A stretch of DNA of 64,000 nucleotides from RCIO01 sp040880025 (GTDB lineage Bacteria; Pseudomonadota; Alphaproteobacteria; Rhizobiales; Rhizobiaceae), in the NCBI GenBank assembly GCA_040880025.1, contig JBBDJD010000011.1, positions 186,001-250,000 on the forward strand. Reading direction: 5' to 3'. The notes beneath the pieces were generated by a model, which saw only the letters and a list, made by a program, of their open reading frames with translations, ran no database searches and was not told where the DNA came from. Of this stretch, positions 55,017 through 63,890 are shown piece by piece (the first letter of the stretch is position 1; each line of letters opens with the position of its first letter). Position numbers and translations under genes: made by a program.

Positions 55017-55913
55017 TCAAATGCCGCCCCGCGTCAAATGCCGCGCAAGCAGGCGCCGGAGTTGCGCCCACCACTTGCGCAGGCGCGCAGCGGGGGAAAG
55101 CATGTCGCCCAACGCGGACAGCGTCCGCGGTCCGGCAATGCCGTCGACTCCGAGCCCGTGGTCACGTTGAAATTGCCGCAATGCGGCTTCGGTTCGCTCG
55201 TCAAATCGTCCATCCGCCTGAAGCGCGTAGCCCGCAGCCGACAGCGCATGCTGGAGGTCGATGATGGCTTTGCCGTGCGACCCGCGTCTGAGCAGCCCGG
55301 GCGTGCCGCCCGCGGACCCGGAAGCCGACTGGCCGGCGTGACGCCGGTATGCGGCGGCAAGGCGGCTGTGGTAGCGGTTCCTTCGATAGTTGGGCCCGTT
55401 GTAGCCGTGGGCAAAACGCGCCCAATCCCTGTGCGCCAGAGCTTCGCGCAGCCCGGCCTTCACGATGTAGCGGGCCATCAGCTTCGCTTGCCCGGCGGCT
55501 CCGCCGCGCGCCTCGGCGACCAGCGCTTCGACGCTCTGGAAACCGAGCCAGGCCCAGTGCGCGCCCATCACCTGCCCGATACCCCATGAGACGGATTCGA
55601 ACGCCGCCTTGCGGTCGATTGCCGCCGCCCGCTCCAGCATGCGCCAGCGCGCCACCTGGCTGGCCGGGTTGACCACCTTGCCGGCTGTTGGCGATGAAAT
55701 GCGCGCCAACCGCGCCCGGCGTTGCTTTTCGCCGTTCAATCGCCGGTCGAAATAGTGCCCCTCGAACCGGATCAGCGGCTCCTTCCGCCCGGAGACAACG
55801 GCAAAGACGCGGCCGCCGGATTCGATCTCCGCTACCGCCAGCAGCGCCGCGGGTTCGATACCGCTTGCCGTTGCCACATGCGCGATTTCCGTGATTGTCT
55901 CGGTTGTGAACAT
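55017..55913 (-). CDS. N-acetylmuramidase with C-terminal peptidoglycan-binding domain (298 aa)
   Basis: The N-terminal 190 residues belong to the N-acetylmuramidase (DUF3380) family: LLAVAEIESGGRVFAV with the catalytic Glu, RFEGHYFDRRL, SWGIGQVMGAHWAWLGF and FAHGYNGPNYRRNRYHSRLA. The C-terminus is a PG_binding_1 domain (IDLQHALSAAGYALQADGRF). No signal peptide is seen. The family is common in prophages as endolysins, but no phage genes are nearby, so this is a stand-alone or domesticated copy. ATG 55913 after GAGGAA is the start. Confidence 0.88.
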   Translation of the reverse strand: MFTTETITEIAHVATASGIEPAALLAVAEIESGGRVFAVVSGRKEPLIRFEGHYFDRRLNGEKQRRARLARISSPTAGKVVNPASQVARWRMLERAAAIDRKAAFESVSWGIGQVMGAHWAWLGFQSVEALVAEARGGAAGQAKLMARYIVKAGLREALAHRDWARFAHGYNGPNYRRNRYHSRLAAAYRRHAGQSASGSAGGTPGLLRRGSHGKAIIDLQHALSAAGYALQADGRFDERTEAALRQFQRDHGLGVDGIAGPRTLSALGDMLSPAARLRKWWAQLRRLLARHLTRGGI

Positions 55914-56074
55914 AGTCCGTTCCTCGCGGTCCCGGGGCAATAGTGCGGCAGGCGCCGCGGGCGGGGACAAATACTGACCGGCGGAATTGCCTTCTCACGC
56001 TGTCGAGAGGGGCAAAGCTGTGGAAATCCAGCAGCTTCTTGAAGGAAACGGCGCGAACAGGTAGTGGATCGCCG

Positions 56075-57001
56075 ATGCAACTATCCACGCAAAACCTGTT
56101 CGCGGTCGCCGCCTTCTACCGCTTCGCCCGCCTCGACGATCCCGCCGCATTGCGGGACCGGCTGCGCGATTGCGCGAAGGCGGAGGAGCTGCGCGGGACG
56201 ATCCTCGTCGCCCTGGAAGGCGTGAACGGCACCATCGCGGGTTCGCGCGAAGGGATCGATCGGATTTTCACGTTGATGCGCGCCGAGCCGGGTCTCGCGG
56301 ACATCGACGTGAAGTTCAGCACGGCCGCCACGATGCCGTTTCACCGCATGAAAGTGCGGTTGAAGAAGGAGATCGTGACAATGGGCGTCGCCGATCTCGA
56401 TGCGGCCACTGAGGCTGGTGAACATGTCGCTCCACAGGATTGGAACGCGCTTGTCAGCGACCCCGACACTGTCGTCATCGACACCCGCAACAGCTACGAG
56501 ACCGCAATCGGGACGTTCTCTGGCGCCATCGACCCGCAAACGGAAAGTTTCAGCGCGTTTCCGCGGTGGGCGGAAGAGAATTTCGACAGGCTGAAGGGCA
56601 GGCGCGTCGCCATGTTCTGCACCGGCGGCATACGCTGCGAGAAGGCGAGCGCCTATCTGAAGCGCATCGGCGTCGGCGAGGTGTTCCACCTCAAGGGCGG
56701 CATCCTGAAATATCTGGAAGAGGTGCCCGCCAGCGACAGCCTCTGGAACGGGGAGTGCTTCGTCTTTGACGAGCGCGTCGGCATCAGGCACGGGCTGGAA
56801 CGGGGCGATGCGACGCTTTGCCGGGCCTGCCGGCACCCGTTGACGGCCGCCGATCGTTTGTCGGAGCTGTTTCAGGATGGGGTGTGTTGTCCGCACTGCC
56901 ACGACAGCCGCAGCGCCGCCGACCGGGCACGCTATGCGGAGCGCCAGCGCCAGGTGGCGCTTGCCGAACAACGCGGCCAGGGTCCGCATATCGGCAGCTG
57001 A
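56075..57001 (+). CDS. trhO: tRNA uridine(34) hydroxylase TrhO, rhodanese type (308 aa)
   Basis: An YceA/TrhO-type rhodanese that makes 5-hydroxyuridine at tRNA position 34 using oxygen. ILVALEGVNGTIAGSREGID marks the N-terminal domain. IDTRNSYETAIGTFSGAID and the active-site MFCTGGIRCEKASAYL mark the rhodanese domain. The C-terminal Cys-rich LCRACRHPL and CCPHCHDSRS complete the family layout. ATG 56075 gives the usual N-terminus (QNLFAVAAFYRFARLDD); its ribosome site is weak. Confidence 0.93.
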   Translation: MQLSTQNLFAVAAFYRFARLDDPAALRDRLRDCAKAEELRGTILVALEGVNGTIAGSREGIDRIFTLMRAEPGLADIDVKFSTAATMPFHRMKVRLKKEIVTMGVADLDAATEAGEHVAPQDWNALVSDPDTVVIDTRNSYETAIGTFSGAIDPQTESFSAFPRWAEENFDRLKGRRVAMFCTGGIRCEKASAYLKRIGVGEVFHLKGGILKYLEEVPASDSLWNGECFVFDERVGIRHGLERGDATLCRACRHPLTAADRLSELFQDGVCCPHCHDSRSAADRARYAERQRQVALAEQRGQGPHIGS

Positions 57002-57107
57002 GCGCCGGCCGGCCCGGAGCTGTCATTGTATTTTCATCACCCGTTGCCTACCTCAGCGGCACATCGGCACGCATCGGCGTGCGGCTGCCGCAATCTGGAG
57101 GGAAACC

Positions 57108-57797
57108 GTGTTTGATCCGAAAAAGCTTCTCGACGACCTGCTTGGCTCGACCATCCCGGGAACCGAATCCACTGTGCGCGACAAAGCCGGGCAGGTTACC
57201 CGGCTTGCGAAGGACAATCCGATCGCGACCGGTGCGATTGCCGCCATTCTGCTCGGAACCGGGCCGGGCCGGGCGCTTGCCAGCTCCGCGCTGAAGATGG
57301 GCGGCCTCGCGGCCGTGGCGGGTCTGGCATACACGGCATACCAGAACTATCAGGCCGGCAATAAACCCGGCGACGCAGGCGTCGACATCCTCCCGCCGCC
57401 CTCCGATACGGCGTTCGACCCCAAACGCGCGCCGCAGGGCGAGGAAGATTTCGCGCTGGTTCTCGTGCGCGCGATGATCGCCGCGGCCAAGGCCGACGGG
57501 CGCATCGACGAGGAAGAGCGCAAGCATATCGGCGACAAGCTCAAGCTCGCCGGCTTCGACGGCGAGAGCGAGGCATTCCTGATTGCCGAGACGGAAAACC
57601 CCATCGGTATCGACGAGCTGGCCGCCAGCGCGCGGACCGATGCCCAGAAGGTCGAGATTTATGCGGCTTCGAGGCTTGCGATCGATCCAGACACGCATGC
57701 CGAGCACGGTTATCTGCGTTTGCTGGCCGGCCGCCTCAACCTTCCGGAAGCGCTGGTGGAGCATGTCGAGGCCACGATCGCCAACGTGAAAGGCTGA
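57108..57797 (+). CDS. TerB-like / DUF533 protein (229 aa)
   Basis: A short N-terminal part with a Gly/Ala hydrophobic segment (NPIATGAIAAILLGTGPGRALA) and a C-terminal helical TerB-like (DUF533) domain: FALVLVRAMIAAAKADGRID, EERKHIGDKL and DPDTHAEHGYLRLLAGRLNL, with acidic residues that could bind metal. The function of DUF533 proteins is unknown despite the tellurite-resistance label. The GTG at 57108 is chosen for the GGAGGGAAACC site just upstream; the longer frame to 56877 overlaps trhO. Confidence 0.88.
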   Translation: MFDPKKLLDDLLGSTIPGTESTVRDKAGQVTRLAKDNPIATGAIAAILLGTGPGRALASSALKMGGLAAVAGLAYTAYQNYQAGNKPGDAGVDILPPPSDTAFDPKRAPQGEEDFALVLVRAMIAAAKADGRIDEEERKHIGDKLKLAGFDGESEAFLIAETENPIGIDELAASARTDAQKVEIYAASRLAIDPDTHAEHGYLRLLAGRLNLPEALVEHVEATIANVKG

Positions 57798-57847
57798 GCC
57801 TGCGGCGACCAGCGCAGCCGCATGCGGTCCGCCGCGCGAATTCGACG

Positions 57848-57863
57848 TTAACAATGCGTTAAC
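57848..57863. promoter_or_regulatory. Perfect CtrA-binding box
   Basis: TTAA (57848-57851), seven bases, then TTAAC (57859-57863), an exact match to the TTAA-N7-TTAAC consensus of the cell-cycle regulator CtrA. It also forms a perfect inverted repeat CGTTAAC-AATGC-GTTAACG. It is just upstream of the candidate sRNA and 160 bases before the SDR gene. Confidence 0.6.
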
Positions 57864-57874
57864 GTTTCCGCTTC

Positions 57875-57952
57875 AATCTGGAACAAGTTGGATCGGCTTT
57901 CCTCCTCCCAAGTCCGGTCCGGAACGGGCGGTCGCAAATGGCCGCCCTTTTT
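57875..57952 (+). ncRNA. Candidate anti-Shine-Dalgarno sRNA (alpha-r14/cuckoo type)
   Basis: The stretch holds an exposed CCTCCTCCC (57901-57909), the anti-Shine-Dalgarno motif of alphaproteobacterial alpha-r14/NfeR1 and cuckoo RNAs. A short GC-rich hairpin (GGGCGGTC/GGCCGCCC) and TTTTT follow (57926-57952), which serve as terminator. The 5' end near 57875 is a guess; no clear -10/-35 is seen, but the CtrA box is 12 bases upstream. The alternative is only a terminator for the TerB-like gene 130 bases earlier. Confidence 0.5.
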
Positions 57953-58021
57953 GATATTCCCTTCCTTGTTTCCCGCGCCGCGATCTGCACACTCACGCGA
58001 TGAATTGCGTGGAGGCTCTCA

Positions 58022-58771
58022 ATGGGCGGCAAGATCGCGGTGGTTACCGGAGCAGGCACCGGTGTTGGCAAGGCGGCGGCCGACGGTCTGGTCGCGGACG
58101 GCTGGACAGTGGTCTATTGCGGCCGGCGGCTGAGCCTGCTTGAGGAAGCGGCTGCGGCGGCGCAAGGTTCCGGCGTTGCGGTCCCGATAGCCTGCGACGT
58201 GGCCGACGAAGCCCAGGTCGACGCCCTCTTTGCGCGCGTCGAGCGGGAATTCGGCCGTGTCGATCTGCTTTTCAACAATGCCGGGATGGGCGCCAAGGGG
58301 ACGACCATCGATGAAATGCCCGTCGCATTGTGGCGGCAGGTGGTCGACGTCAATTTGACCGGCTCCTTCCTTTGCGCCCGCGCCGCCTTCGCGCTGATGC
58401 GGCGGCAGTCGCCGCAAGGCGGGCGCATCATCAACAACGGTTCGATCTCGGCGCATGCGCCGAGACCTGGCTCGGTTGCCTATACGGCGACGAAGCACGC
58501 CATCACCGGCCTCACCAAAACGCTTGCGCTCGATGGCCGGCCTTTCGACATTGCCTGCGGCCAGATCGATATCGGCAATGCGATGACCGAGCTTGCCTCG
58601 GCCATGGCGTCCGGCGTGCCGCAGGCAAACGGCACGATCGCGCCCGAACCGCTGATGGACGTCTCGCACGTGGCCAACGCCGTTTTGCACATGGCCGGCC
58701 TGCCGCTCGAGGCCAATGTGCTGTTCATGAACGTCATGGCAACGAAAATGCCATTTGTCGGGCGAGGGTGA
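58022..58771 (+). CDS. Short-chain dehydrogenase/reductase (249 aa)
   Basis: A classical SDR: cofactor motif VVTGAGTGVGKAAADGL, strand-end VVYCGRRLSLLEEAA suggesting NADP preference (Arg pair), NNAGMG, catalytic Ser in NNGSIS and YTATKHA with Tyr and Lys. The substrate is unknown. GGAGG precedes ATG 58022. No nearby pathway genes indicate a role. Confidence 0.92.
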   Translation: MGGKIAVVTGAGTGVGKAAADGLVADGWTVVYCGRRLSLLEEAAAAAQGSGVAVPIACDVADEAQVDALFARVEREFGRVDLLFNNAGMGAKGTTIDEMPVALWRQVVDVNLTGSFLCARAAFALMRRQSPQGGRIINNGSISAHAPRPGSVAYTATKHAITGLTKTLALDGRPFDIACGQIDIGNAMTELASAMASGVPQANGTIAPEPLMDVSHVANAVLHMAGLPLEANVLFMNVMATKMPFVGRG

Positions 58772-58929
58772 GCAGAACAGCCTAAGCGACGCCCCAATAT
58801 CGGCAGCCTATACTTCGACTTCGCGGCGTCGGCGCGCTTTCTATGCGCGGACGGGACGGGGCTTGCCCGCGACGCATCTGGCCGTGCTACAAACGGCGAA
58901 GGCCACTCTTGGCGGAGGCTGATCGAGAC

Positions 58930-60708
58930 ATGGAAGCGCTTCTGGGTGGAATCCAGCCCTATATCGCGCTGGCCTTGCTGGTCGCACTCCTGATTGCTTT
59001 CGTAGTGGAGCGATATCCGCCGGAAGTCACCGCCGCGGGCGGTGCCGCCGCCTTTCTGTTACTTGGGCTGACTTCTCCCGAGGACGCGATGGGGGCTTTC
59101 TCCAACTCCGCGCCGATCACCATCGCCGCGATGTTCGTGCTGTCGGGCGCCCTTGTGCGCACCGGCGTGCTCGAAAGCCTCGCAGGTCGCCTGACCGCGG
59201 GCGCGTCCCGCCAACCGGCAATGGTAATCGCGTTGCTTCTCGTGGGGACGGTCGCGGCATCGGCGTTCATGAACAACACTCCGGTGGTGTTGATCCTGAT
59301 CCCGATCGTGTTCCGGCTGGCCCGAACACTCGACATTGCCGCCACGCGATTGCTGATCCCGATCTCCTACGCCGCGATTCTGGGCGGTACCTGCACACTG
59401 ATCGGGACTTCGACCAACATCCTCGTCGACGGCGTGGCGCGCAGTTCAGGCCTCGACGCGTTCTCGATCTTCGAGATGGCGCCGATCGGCATCATCGCCG
59501 CGGTCACCGGCACAATCGTCATGCTGGTGCTTGGCCGCTACCTGCTGCCGGATCGCCGTAGCGATGGCGAGAACCTGCTTTCGGGCGAGACCGAGTTCCT
59601 TTCGGAAATTACTGTCAGAACGGAGGGCCGATACACGCAGACGAAGATCAGCGCCATCAGTGACTTCAACCGTGTTGGCCTGAAACTGCTCGGGCTGCGC
59701 AGCGGTCACGAGGTCGTCCGGGAGAATCTCGGCGAGCGCATGCTGAATAAGGGGGACTCCCTCATCGTCTTGGGCACAACCTCGGAACTGCTGACGCTCA
59801 ACGAGAAGCCCGGCCTCCATCTCGGCCTGAAGCGCAGCCAAGGGCGACCAGGAGACAAAGTCGTGGTAGAGGCGGTCGTGGCGCCCCATCGCGCAACATC
59901 GGGTGAGAGGATCGGCGACCTGATGCTCGGCCGCCGCTACGGCGTACGCATCCTCGGCGCCCACCGCCACCGCCACATCCCCGGCCCGGATCTGGAAAGC
60001 GTGAAGCTCAGACCGGCAGACAAGCTGTTGCTCGAGGGTCCACCCGACAATCTCGACGCGCTCACCGAAGACGCCGATCTGGTCTCCGTGTCGCGGCCCA
60101 GCGGCCGGCCATACCGGCGCAACAAGGCGCCGGTCGCAATCGGCGCACTGGCGGCCGTCGTCGGCCTGGCCGCATTCAACGTGATGGACATTGCCATCCT
60201 TGCACTGCTCGCGGTTGCTGCGATCCTGCTTCTGCGTTGCCTCGACAGCGACGAGGCCTGGGGCTCGATCGACGGCTCGATTCTCGTGCTCATCTTCGCC
60301 ATGCTCATCATCGGAGCCGGTCTCGAACGTTCGGGTGGGGTTCGGCTGATCGTGGATGCCATCTCGCCGACACTCGCGACGATGCCGCCGCTGGTGACGC
60401 TGATCGCGATATACATAATCTCGTCGGTGCTGACGGAACTCGTCTCCAACAACGCCGTCGCGGTGCTCGTCGCCCCGATCGCCATCGGTCTGGCGGCGCA
60501 GTTGGGCATTGACCCGAGACCGTTCCTGATCGCGGTCATGATTGGCGCCAGTGCCAGCTTCGCCACGCCGATCGGATACCAGACCAACACGCTGGTTTAT
60601 GGCGCGGGCAATTACCGCTTCACCGATTTCCTCAAGGTCGGCATCCCGATGAATTTGAGCGTCGGAGCGGCGAGCTGCGCCGCCATCTGGTTCTGGTTCG
60701 ACTTGTAG
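58930..60708 (+). CDS. SLC13-family permease with TrkA-C domains (592 aa)
   Basis: Two blocks of membrane helices (about 5-200 and 395-592) flank two cytoplasmic RCK/TrkA-C domains (about 205-375; FNRVGLKLLGLRSGHEVV, GDSLIVLGTTSELL). The repeat motifs FMNNTPVVLILIPIV and VSNNAVAVLVAPIAIGLA are the two ion-binding hairpins of the SLC13/ArsB-like superfamily. Such proteins carry dicarboxylates, sulfate or arsenite with sodium or protons; the substrate here cannot be told. ATG 58930 fits the first helix; the frame opens at 58843. Confidence 0.9.
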   Translation: MEALLGGIQPYIALALLVALLIAFVVERYPPEVTAAGGAAAFLLLGLTSPEDAMGAFSNSAPITIAAMFVLSGALVRTGVLESLAGRLTAGASRQPAMVIALLLVGTVAASAFMNNTPVVLILIPIVFRLARTLDIAATRLLIPISYAAILGGTCTLIGTSTNILVDGVARSSGLDAFSIFEMAPIGIIAAVTGTIVMLVLGRYLLPDRRSDGENLLSGETEFLSEITVRTEGRYTQTKISAISDFNRVGLKLLGLRSGHEVVRENLGERMLNKGDSLIVLGTTSELLTLNEKPGLHLGLKRSQGRPGDKVVVEAVVAPHRATSGERIGDLMLGRRYGVRILGAHRHRHIPGPDLESVKLRPADKLLLEGPPDNLDALTEDADLVSVSRPSGRPYRRNKAPVAIGALAAVVGLAAFNVMDIAILALLAVAAILLLRCLDSDEAWGSIDGSILVLIFAMLIIGAGLERSGGVRLIVDAISPTLATMPPLVTLIAIYIISSVLTELVSNNAVAVLVAPIAIGLAAQLGIDPRPFLIAVMIGASASFATPIGYQTNTLVYGAGNYRFTDFLKVGIPMNLSVGAASCAAIWFWFDL

Positions 60709-60714
60709 AGCCCG

Positions 60715-61899
60715 TTAGCGCGCCAGGAAATCGCCGATCCGCTCGATGGCGCGCACGATGTTCTCCTCGGAATTGGCGTAGGACAGGCGCATGTAGCCTT
60801 CTCCGTTGACGCCGAAATCGGGTCCGCCGATGAGCGCGACGCCGGCTTCTTCCAGCAGACTCGAGGCGAGCGGCTTGGCCTTGCGGCCCGTGGCCTTGAT
60901 GTTCGGGAAGGCGTAGAAGGCGCCCTTCGGCGTGGCGCAGGAGATGCCGTCGAGGCTGTTGAGCCCCTCCACGACCACGCGCCTCCTTCGATCGAAGGCG
61001 CTCATCATCCGCTCGACATCGTCCTGCGGTCCGTCGATGGCGGCGATGCCGGCGAACTGGCTCGGCGCGTTCACGCATGACCAGCAATTGACGGCCAGCT
61101 TGCGCACCTTGTCGCAGAGGCGGCCGCTTTCGGGCGAATTCGGCCAGATCGACCAGCCCATGCGCCAGCCGGTCATCGCCCAGGTCTTGGACCAGCCGTT
61201 GAGCAGGATCAGGCGGTCGCGTATTTCGGGAAAGGTCAGCAGCGAGCAATGTTCCTCGCCGTCATAGGTCATGACATCGTAGATCTCGTCGGAAAGGATC
61301 GCGACGTCGGGAAATTCGGCGAGACCGGCCACAAGCTTCTCGATCTCCGCCTTCGGCGTCACGCCGCCTGTCGGATTGGCCGGCGAGTTGAGGATCAGCA
61401 GGCGCGTCTGCGGGGTGATCAGCGAGAGCGTTTCATCAGCCGAGAATGCGAAACCATTTTCTTCCCGGATCGGCACGGGGATCGGAGTTGCCCCCGTATA
61501 TTCGATCATCGAGCGGTAGATCGGGAAACCCGGATCGGGATAGAGGATGTCCGCGCCCGGCTCTCCGAACATGACGATCGCGGCGAACATGGTCGGCTTG
61601 CCGCCGGGCATGATCATCACGCTCTCGGGCGAAACCTCCACGCCCGTCGTCGTCAGCATGCGCCTCGCCACCGCCTCGCGGGTTGCAAGCAAACCGTTTG
61701 CGGGCGTGTAGCCGTGATGACCGTCGCGCAATGCCTTGATGGCGGCCTCCACGATATGTTCCGGCGTGCGGAAATCGGGTTGGCCAATGCCGAGATTGAT
61801 GATGTCGCGTCCCGAATGGGCAAGCGCGGTCGCTCGTGCGAGCACCGCGAATGCGTTTTCCTCGCCGATGCGGTCGAAGGCTGACACTGTTTGGAGCAT
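60715..61899 (-). CDS. Class I/II PLP aminotransferase, aspartate type (394 aa)
   Basis: Fold-type I aminotransferase: INLGIGQPDFRTPEHI, GYTPANGLLATREAVA, ILNSPANPTGGV, ILSDEIYDVMTYDG and LNGWSKTWAMTGWRMGW with the PLP Lys. The FAVLARATAL N-terminus suggests the AspC/1-gamma subgroup with aromatic or aspartate specificity; the substrate is not certain. It converges with the permease gene and diverges from the GNAT gene. Confidence 0.92.
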   Translation of the reverse strand: MLQTVSAFDRIGEENAFAVLARATALAHSGRDIINLGIGQPDFRTPEHIVEAAIKALRDGHHGYTPANGLLATREAVARRMLTTTGVEVSPESVMIMPGGKPTMFAAIVMFGEPGADILYPDPGFPIYRSMIEYTGATPIPVPIREENGFAFSADETLSLITPQTRLLILNSPANPTGGVTPKAEIEKLVAGLAEFPDVAILSDEIYDVMTYDGEEHCSLLTFPEIRDRLILLNGWSKTWAMTGWRMGWSIWPNSPESGRLCDKVRKLAVNCWSCVNAPSQFAGIAAIDGPQDDVERMMSAFDRRRRVVVEGLNSLDGISCATPKGAFYAFPNIKATGRKAKPLASSLLEEAGVALIGGPDFGVNGEGYMRLSYANSEENIVRAIERIGDFLAR

Positions 61900-61980
61900 A
61901 TGCGGAACCTGCGTGGTCCTGTTTCAGGCGCGCTTTTCTTGTGAGGCTTGGCGCGACTTGTCAATTCGGGAGTGCGGTTG

Positions 61981-62658
61981 GTGATCACTGATCTTTCGGC
62001 GTGGGAGCCGCGCGAGCGGCCGCGGCGTGAGCCCATGGAAGGCCGCTTCGTACGCCTCGAACCCATCGACGCCGCGCGGCACGGGGACGCGCTCTTCGCC
62101 GCAACCGCCCGGGAGCCGGACCGCTTCCGCTATCTGTTCGAGCCGCCGCCGAAGGACAGGGCATCGCTGCAGCCATGGCTCGACAAGGCAGAGATCAGCG
62201 CCGACCCGCTGTGGTTCACCGTAATCGATAAGGCGAGTGACCAGATTGTCGGGCGCCAAGCCTTCATGCGCATCGATCCGACCTTTGGCGTGATCGAGAT
62301 CGGCAGCATTCTGTGGAGCGGGCAGATGGCGAGAAGCCCGGCTGCGACCGAGGCGCTTTATCTCTTCGCCAGACACGCCTTCGACGATCTCGGCTACCGC
62401 CGCTTCGAGTGGAAATGCGACAACCGCAACGAACCGTCGAAGCGGGCGGCCCTGCGGTTCGGCTTCACCTTTGAAGGCGTGTTCCGCCAGCACATGATCG
62501 TCAAGGGCGAGAATCGCGACACGGCCTGGTTCGCGATGCTCGACCGGGAGTGGCCGATCATCCGCGAGGCGTTCGAGCGCTGGATCGATCCGGCCAATTT
62601 CGATGCCGATGGCGCTCAGAAACAGCGCCTTGGCGACATACGCGCCGCACTGGCCTGA
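61981..62658 (+). CDS. GNAT acetyltransferase, RimJ/RimL type (225 aa)
   Basis: An N-acetyltransferase of the RimJ/RimL-like group: RFVRLEPIDAARHGDALFAA at the start, FMRIDPTFGVIEIGSILWS, TEALYLFARHAFDDLGYRRFEWKC split across the acetyl-CoA-binding region, NEPSKRAALRFGFTFEGVFR, and the end VKGENRDTAWFAMLDREW. The GTG at 61981 has GGGAG upstream and is chosen over the frame opening at 61948. Its substrate, perhaps a small molecule or an antibiotic, is unknown. Confidence 0.9.
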   Translation: MITDLSAWEPRERPRREPMEGRFVRLEPIDAARHGDALFAATAREPDRFRYLFEPPPKDRASLQPWLDKAEISADPLWFTVIDKASDQIVGRQAFMRIDPTFGVIEIGSILWSGQMARSPAATEALYLFARHAFDDLGYRRFEWKCDNRNEPSKRAALRFGFTFEGVFRQHMIVKGENRDTAWFAMLDREWPIIREAFERWIDPANFDADGAQKQRLGDIRAALA

Positions 62659-62685
62659 ACCATGGCATTCGGTCTATAGCTCGCT

Positions 62686-62919
62686 GTGTCAGCCGAAATC
62701 GGGAGGATTGCTGGCCAGATGCAGGAAAACCGGAATGCCCTGATCGCCGCCGCCGTCATCATGGCGGTGTTCGTCGCGGCAGCGTTCTTCATGCCCGACA
62801 TCATGATGGCGGTGGCAGGCTTTTCGCCGGTGGCCGCGGGCGTGGTCGCGGTCGTCTTCGTGGCCGCCTTCTTCCTGATCTTCTGGCTGCGCGGGCGTCA
62901 TCAGGACAGGGAGCGATAG
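62686..62919 (+). CDS. Small two-helix membrane protein (77 aa)
   Basis: Two hydrophobic helices (ALIAAAVIMAVFVAAAFFMP and AAGVVAVVFVAAFFLIFWL) separated by a short turn, ending in a basic tail (RGRHQDRER). Starts at GTG 62686 or ATG 62719 are both possible; GGGAGG lies between them, favouring the ATG. It ends two bases before the DenD-like gene on the same strand. Function unknown. Confidence 0.7.
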   Translation: MSAEIGRIAGQMQENRNALIAAAVIMAVFVAAAFFMPDIMMAVAGFSPVAAGVVAVVFVAAFFLIFWLRGRHQDRER

Positions 62920-62921
62920 AG

Positions 62922-63890
62922 ATGCGGGTTTTGGTGACGGGCGCGGCCGGCATGATCGGCCGCAAGCTTGTGCAGCGGCTTGCCAAAGACGGCGAGGTGG
63001 CCGGCAAGGCGATAACCGCGCTCGACCTGCACGATGTCGTCGCTCCGACTCCACCAAGCGCTTCCTTTACCTGTGAGACCTTCGTCGGCGATTTGGCGGA
63101 ACCGGACCAGATTGCAACGCTGATCGGCCGGTCGCCGGATATCGTTTTCCATCTGGCCGGGGTCGTTTCCGGCGAGGCCGAAGAGAATTTCGATCTGGGC
63201 TACCGGGTCAATCTCGACGGCGCGCGGGCGCTGTTCGACGCAATCCGGCTGTCGGGCAAGTGTCCGCGCGTTGTGTTCTCGTCCTCCATTGCCGTGTTCG
63301 GCGGGCCGTTTCCGGATGTCATCCCCGACGATTTCCACACCGTGCCGCTCAGCTCCTACGGCACGCAGAAGCTGATGAGCGAAGGGCTGCTGACCGACTA
63401 CACGCGTCGCGGCTTCATGGATGGCATAGGCATTCGCCTGCCGACCATCTGTGTGCGGCCGGGCAAGCCGAACAAGGCTGCCTCAGGCTTCTTCTCCGGC
63501 ATCATCCGCGAGCCGCTCGATGGCAAGGAGGCGGTGCTTCCGGTGCCGCGTTCGGTCGTCCACACCCATGCCAGCCCGCGTTCGGCCGTCGGCTTCCTGA
63601 TCCACGCCGCCGGCCTCGACGGCGATGCGGTCGGTCCGCGCCGCTGCCTGAACATGCCGGGCGTCGCGGTCACGGTGGGCGAACAAATCGAGGCGCTTGC
63701 CCGGATCGCGGGCGACGATGTGGCGGCACTGGTGCGCGACGAACCCGATGAAACCATCTGGGCGATCGTGAAGAACTGGTCGACTCGCTTCGAGGCCAAG
63801 CGGGCGCGGGAACTCGGGTTCAAGGCCGAGACCAGCTTCGATGACATCGTGAAAATTCACATCGAGGAAGAGTTGGGCGGCAGGGTCTAG
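62922..63890 (+). CDS. denD: NAD-dependent epimerase, D-erythronate dehydrogenase type (322 aa)
   Basis: An extended SDR with Rossmann motif VTGAAGMIGRKLVQRL, FHLAGVVSGEAEENFD, SSSIAVFGG and the catalytic YGTQK. The combination with RLPTICVRPGKPNKAASGFFSGI and SVVHTHASPRSA fits DenD, which oxidises D-erythronate (or L-threonate-type four-carbon acid sugars) at C2. The usual DenABC partners are not in view, so the substrate is only probable. ATG 62922 lies two bases after the small membrane gene; the stop overlaps the end of the convergent partial gene. Confidence 0.85.
   Translation: MRVLVTGAAGMIGRKLVQRLAKDGEVAGKAITALDLHDVVAPTPPSASFTCETFVGDLAEPDQIATLIGRSPDIVFHLAGVVSGEAEENFDLGYRVNLDGARALFDAIRLSGKCPRVVFSSSIAVFGGPFPDVIPDDFHTVPLSSYGTQKLMSEGLLTDYTRRGFMDGIGIRLPTICVRPGKPNKAASGFFSGIIREPLDGKEAVLPVPRSVVHTHASPRSAVGFLIHAAGLDGDAVGPRRCLNMPGVAVTVGEQIEALARIAGDDVAALVRDEPDETIWAIVKNWSTRFEAKRARELGFKAETSFDDIVKIHIEEELGGRV

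Noticed and set aside
55017..55913. The N-acetylmuramidase as evidence of a prophage
   Set aside because: No capsid, tail, holin or terminase genes lie nearby; flanking genes are housekeeping.
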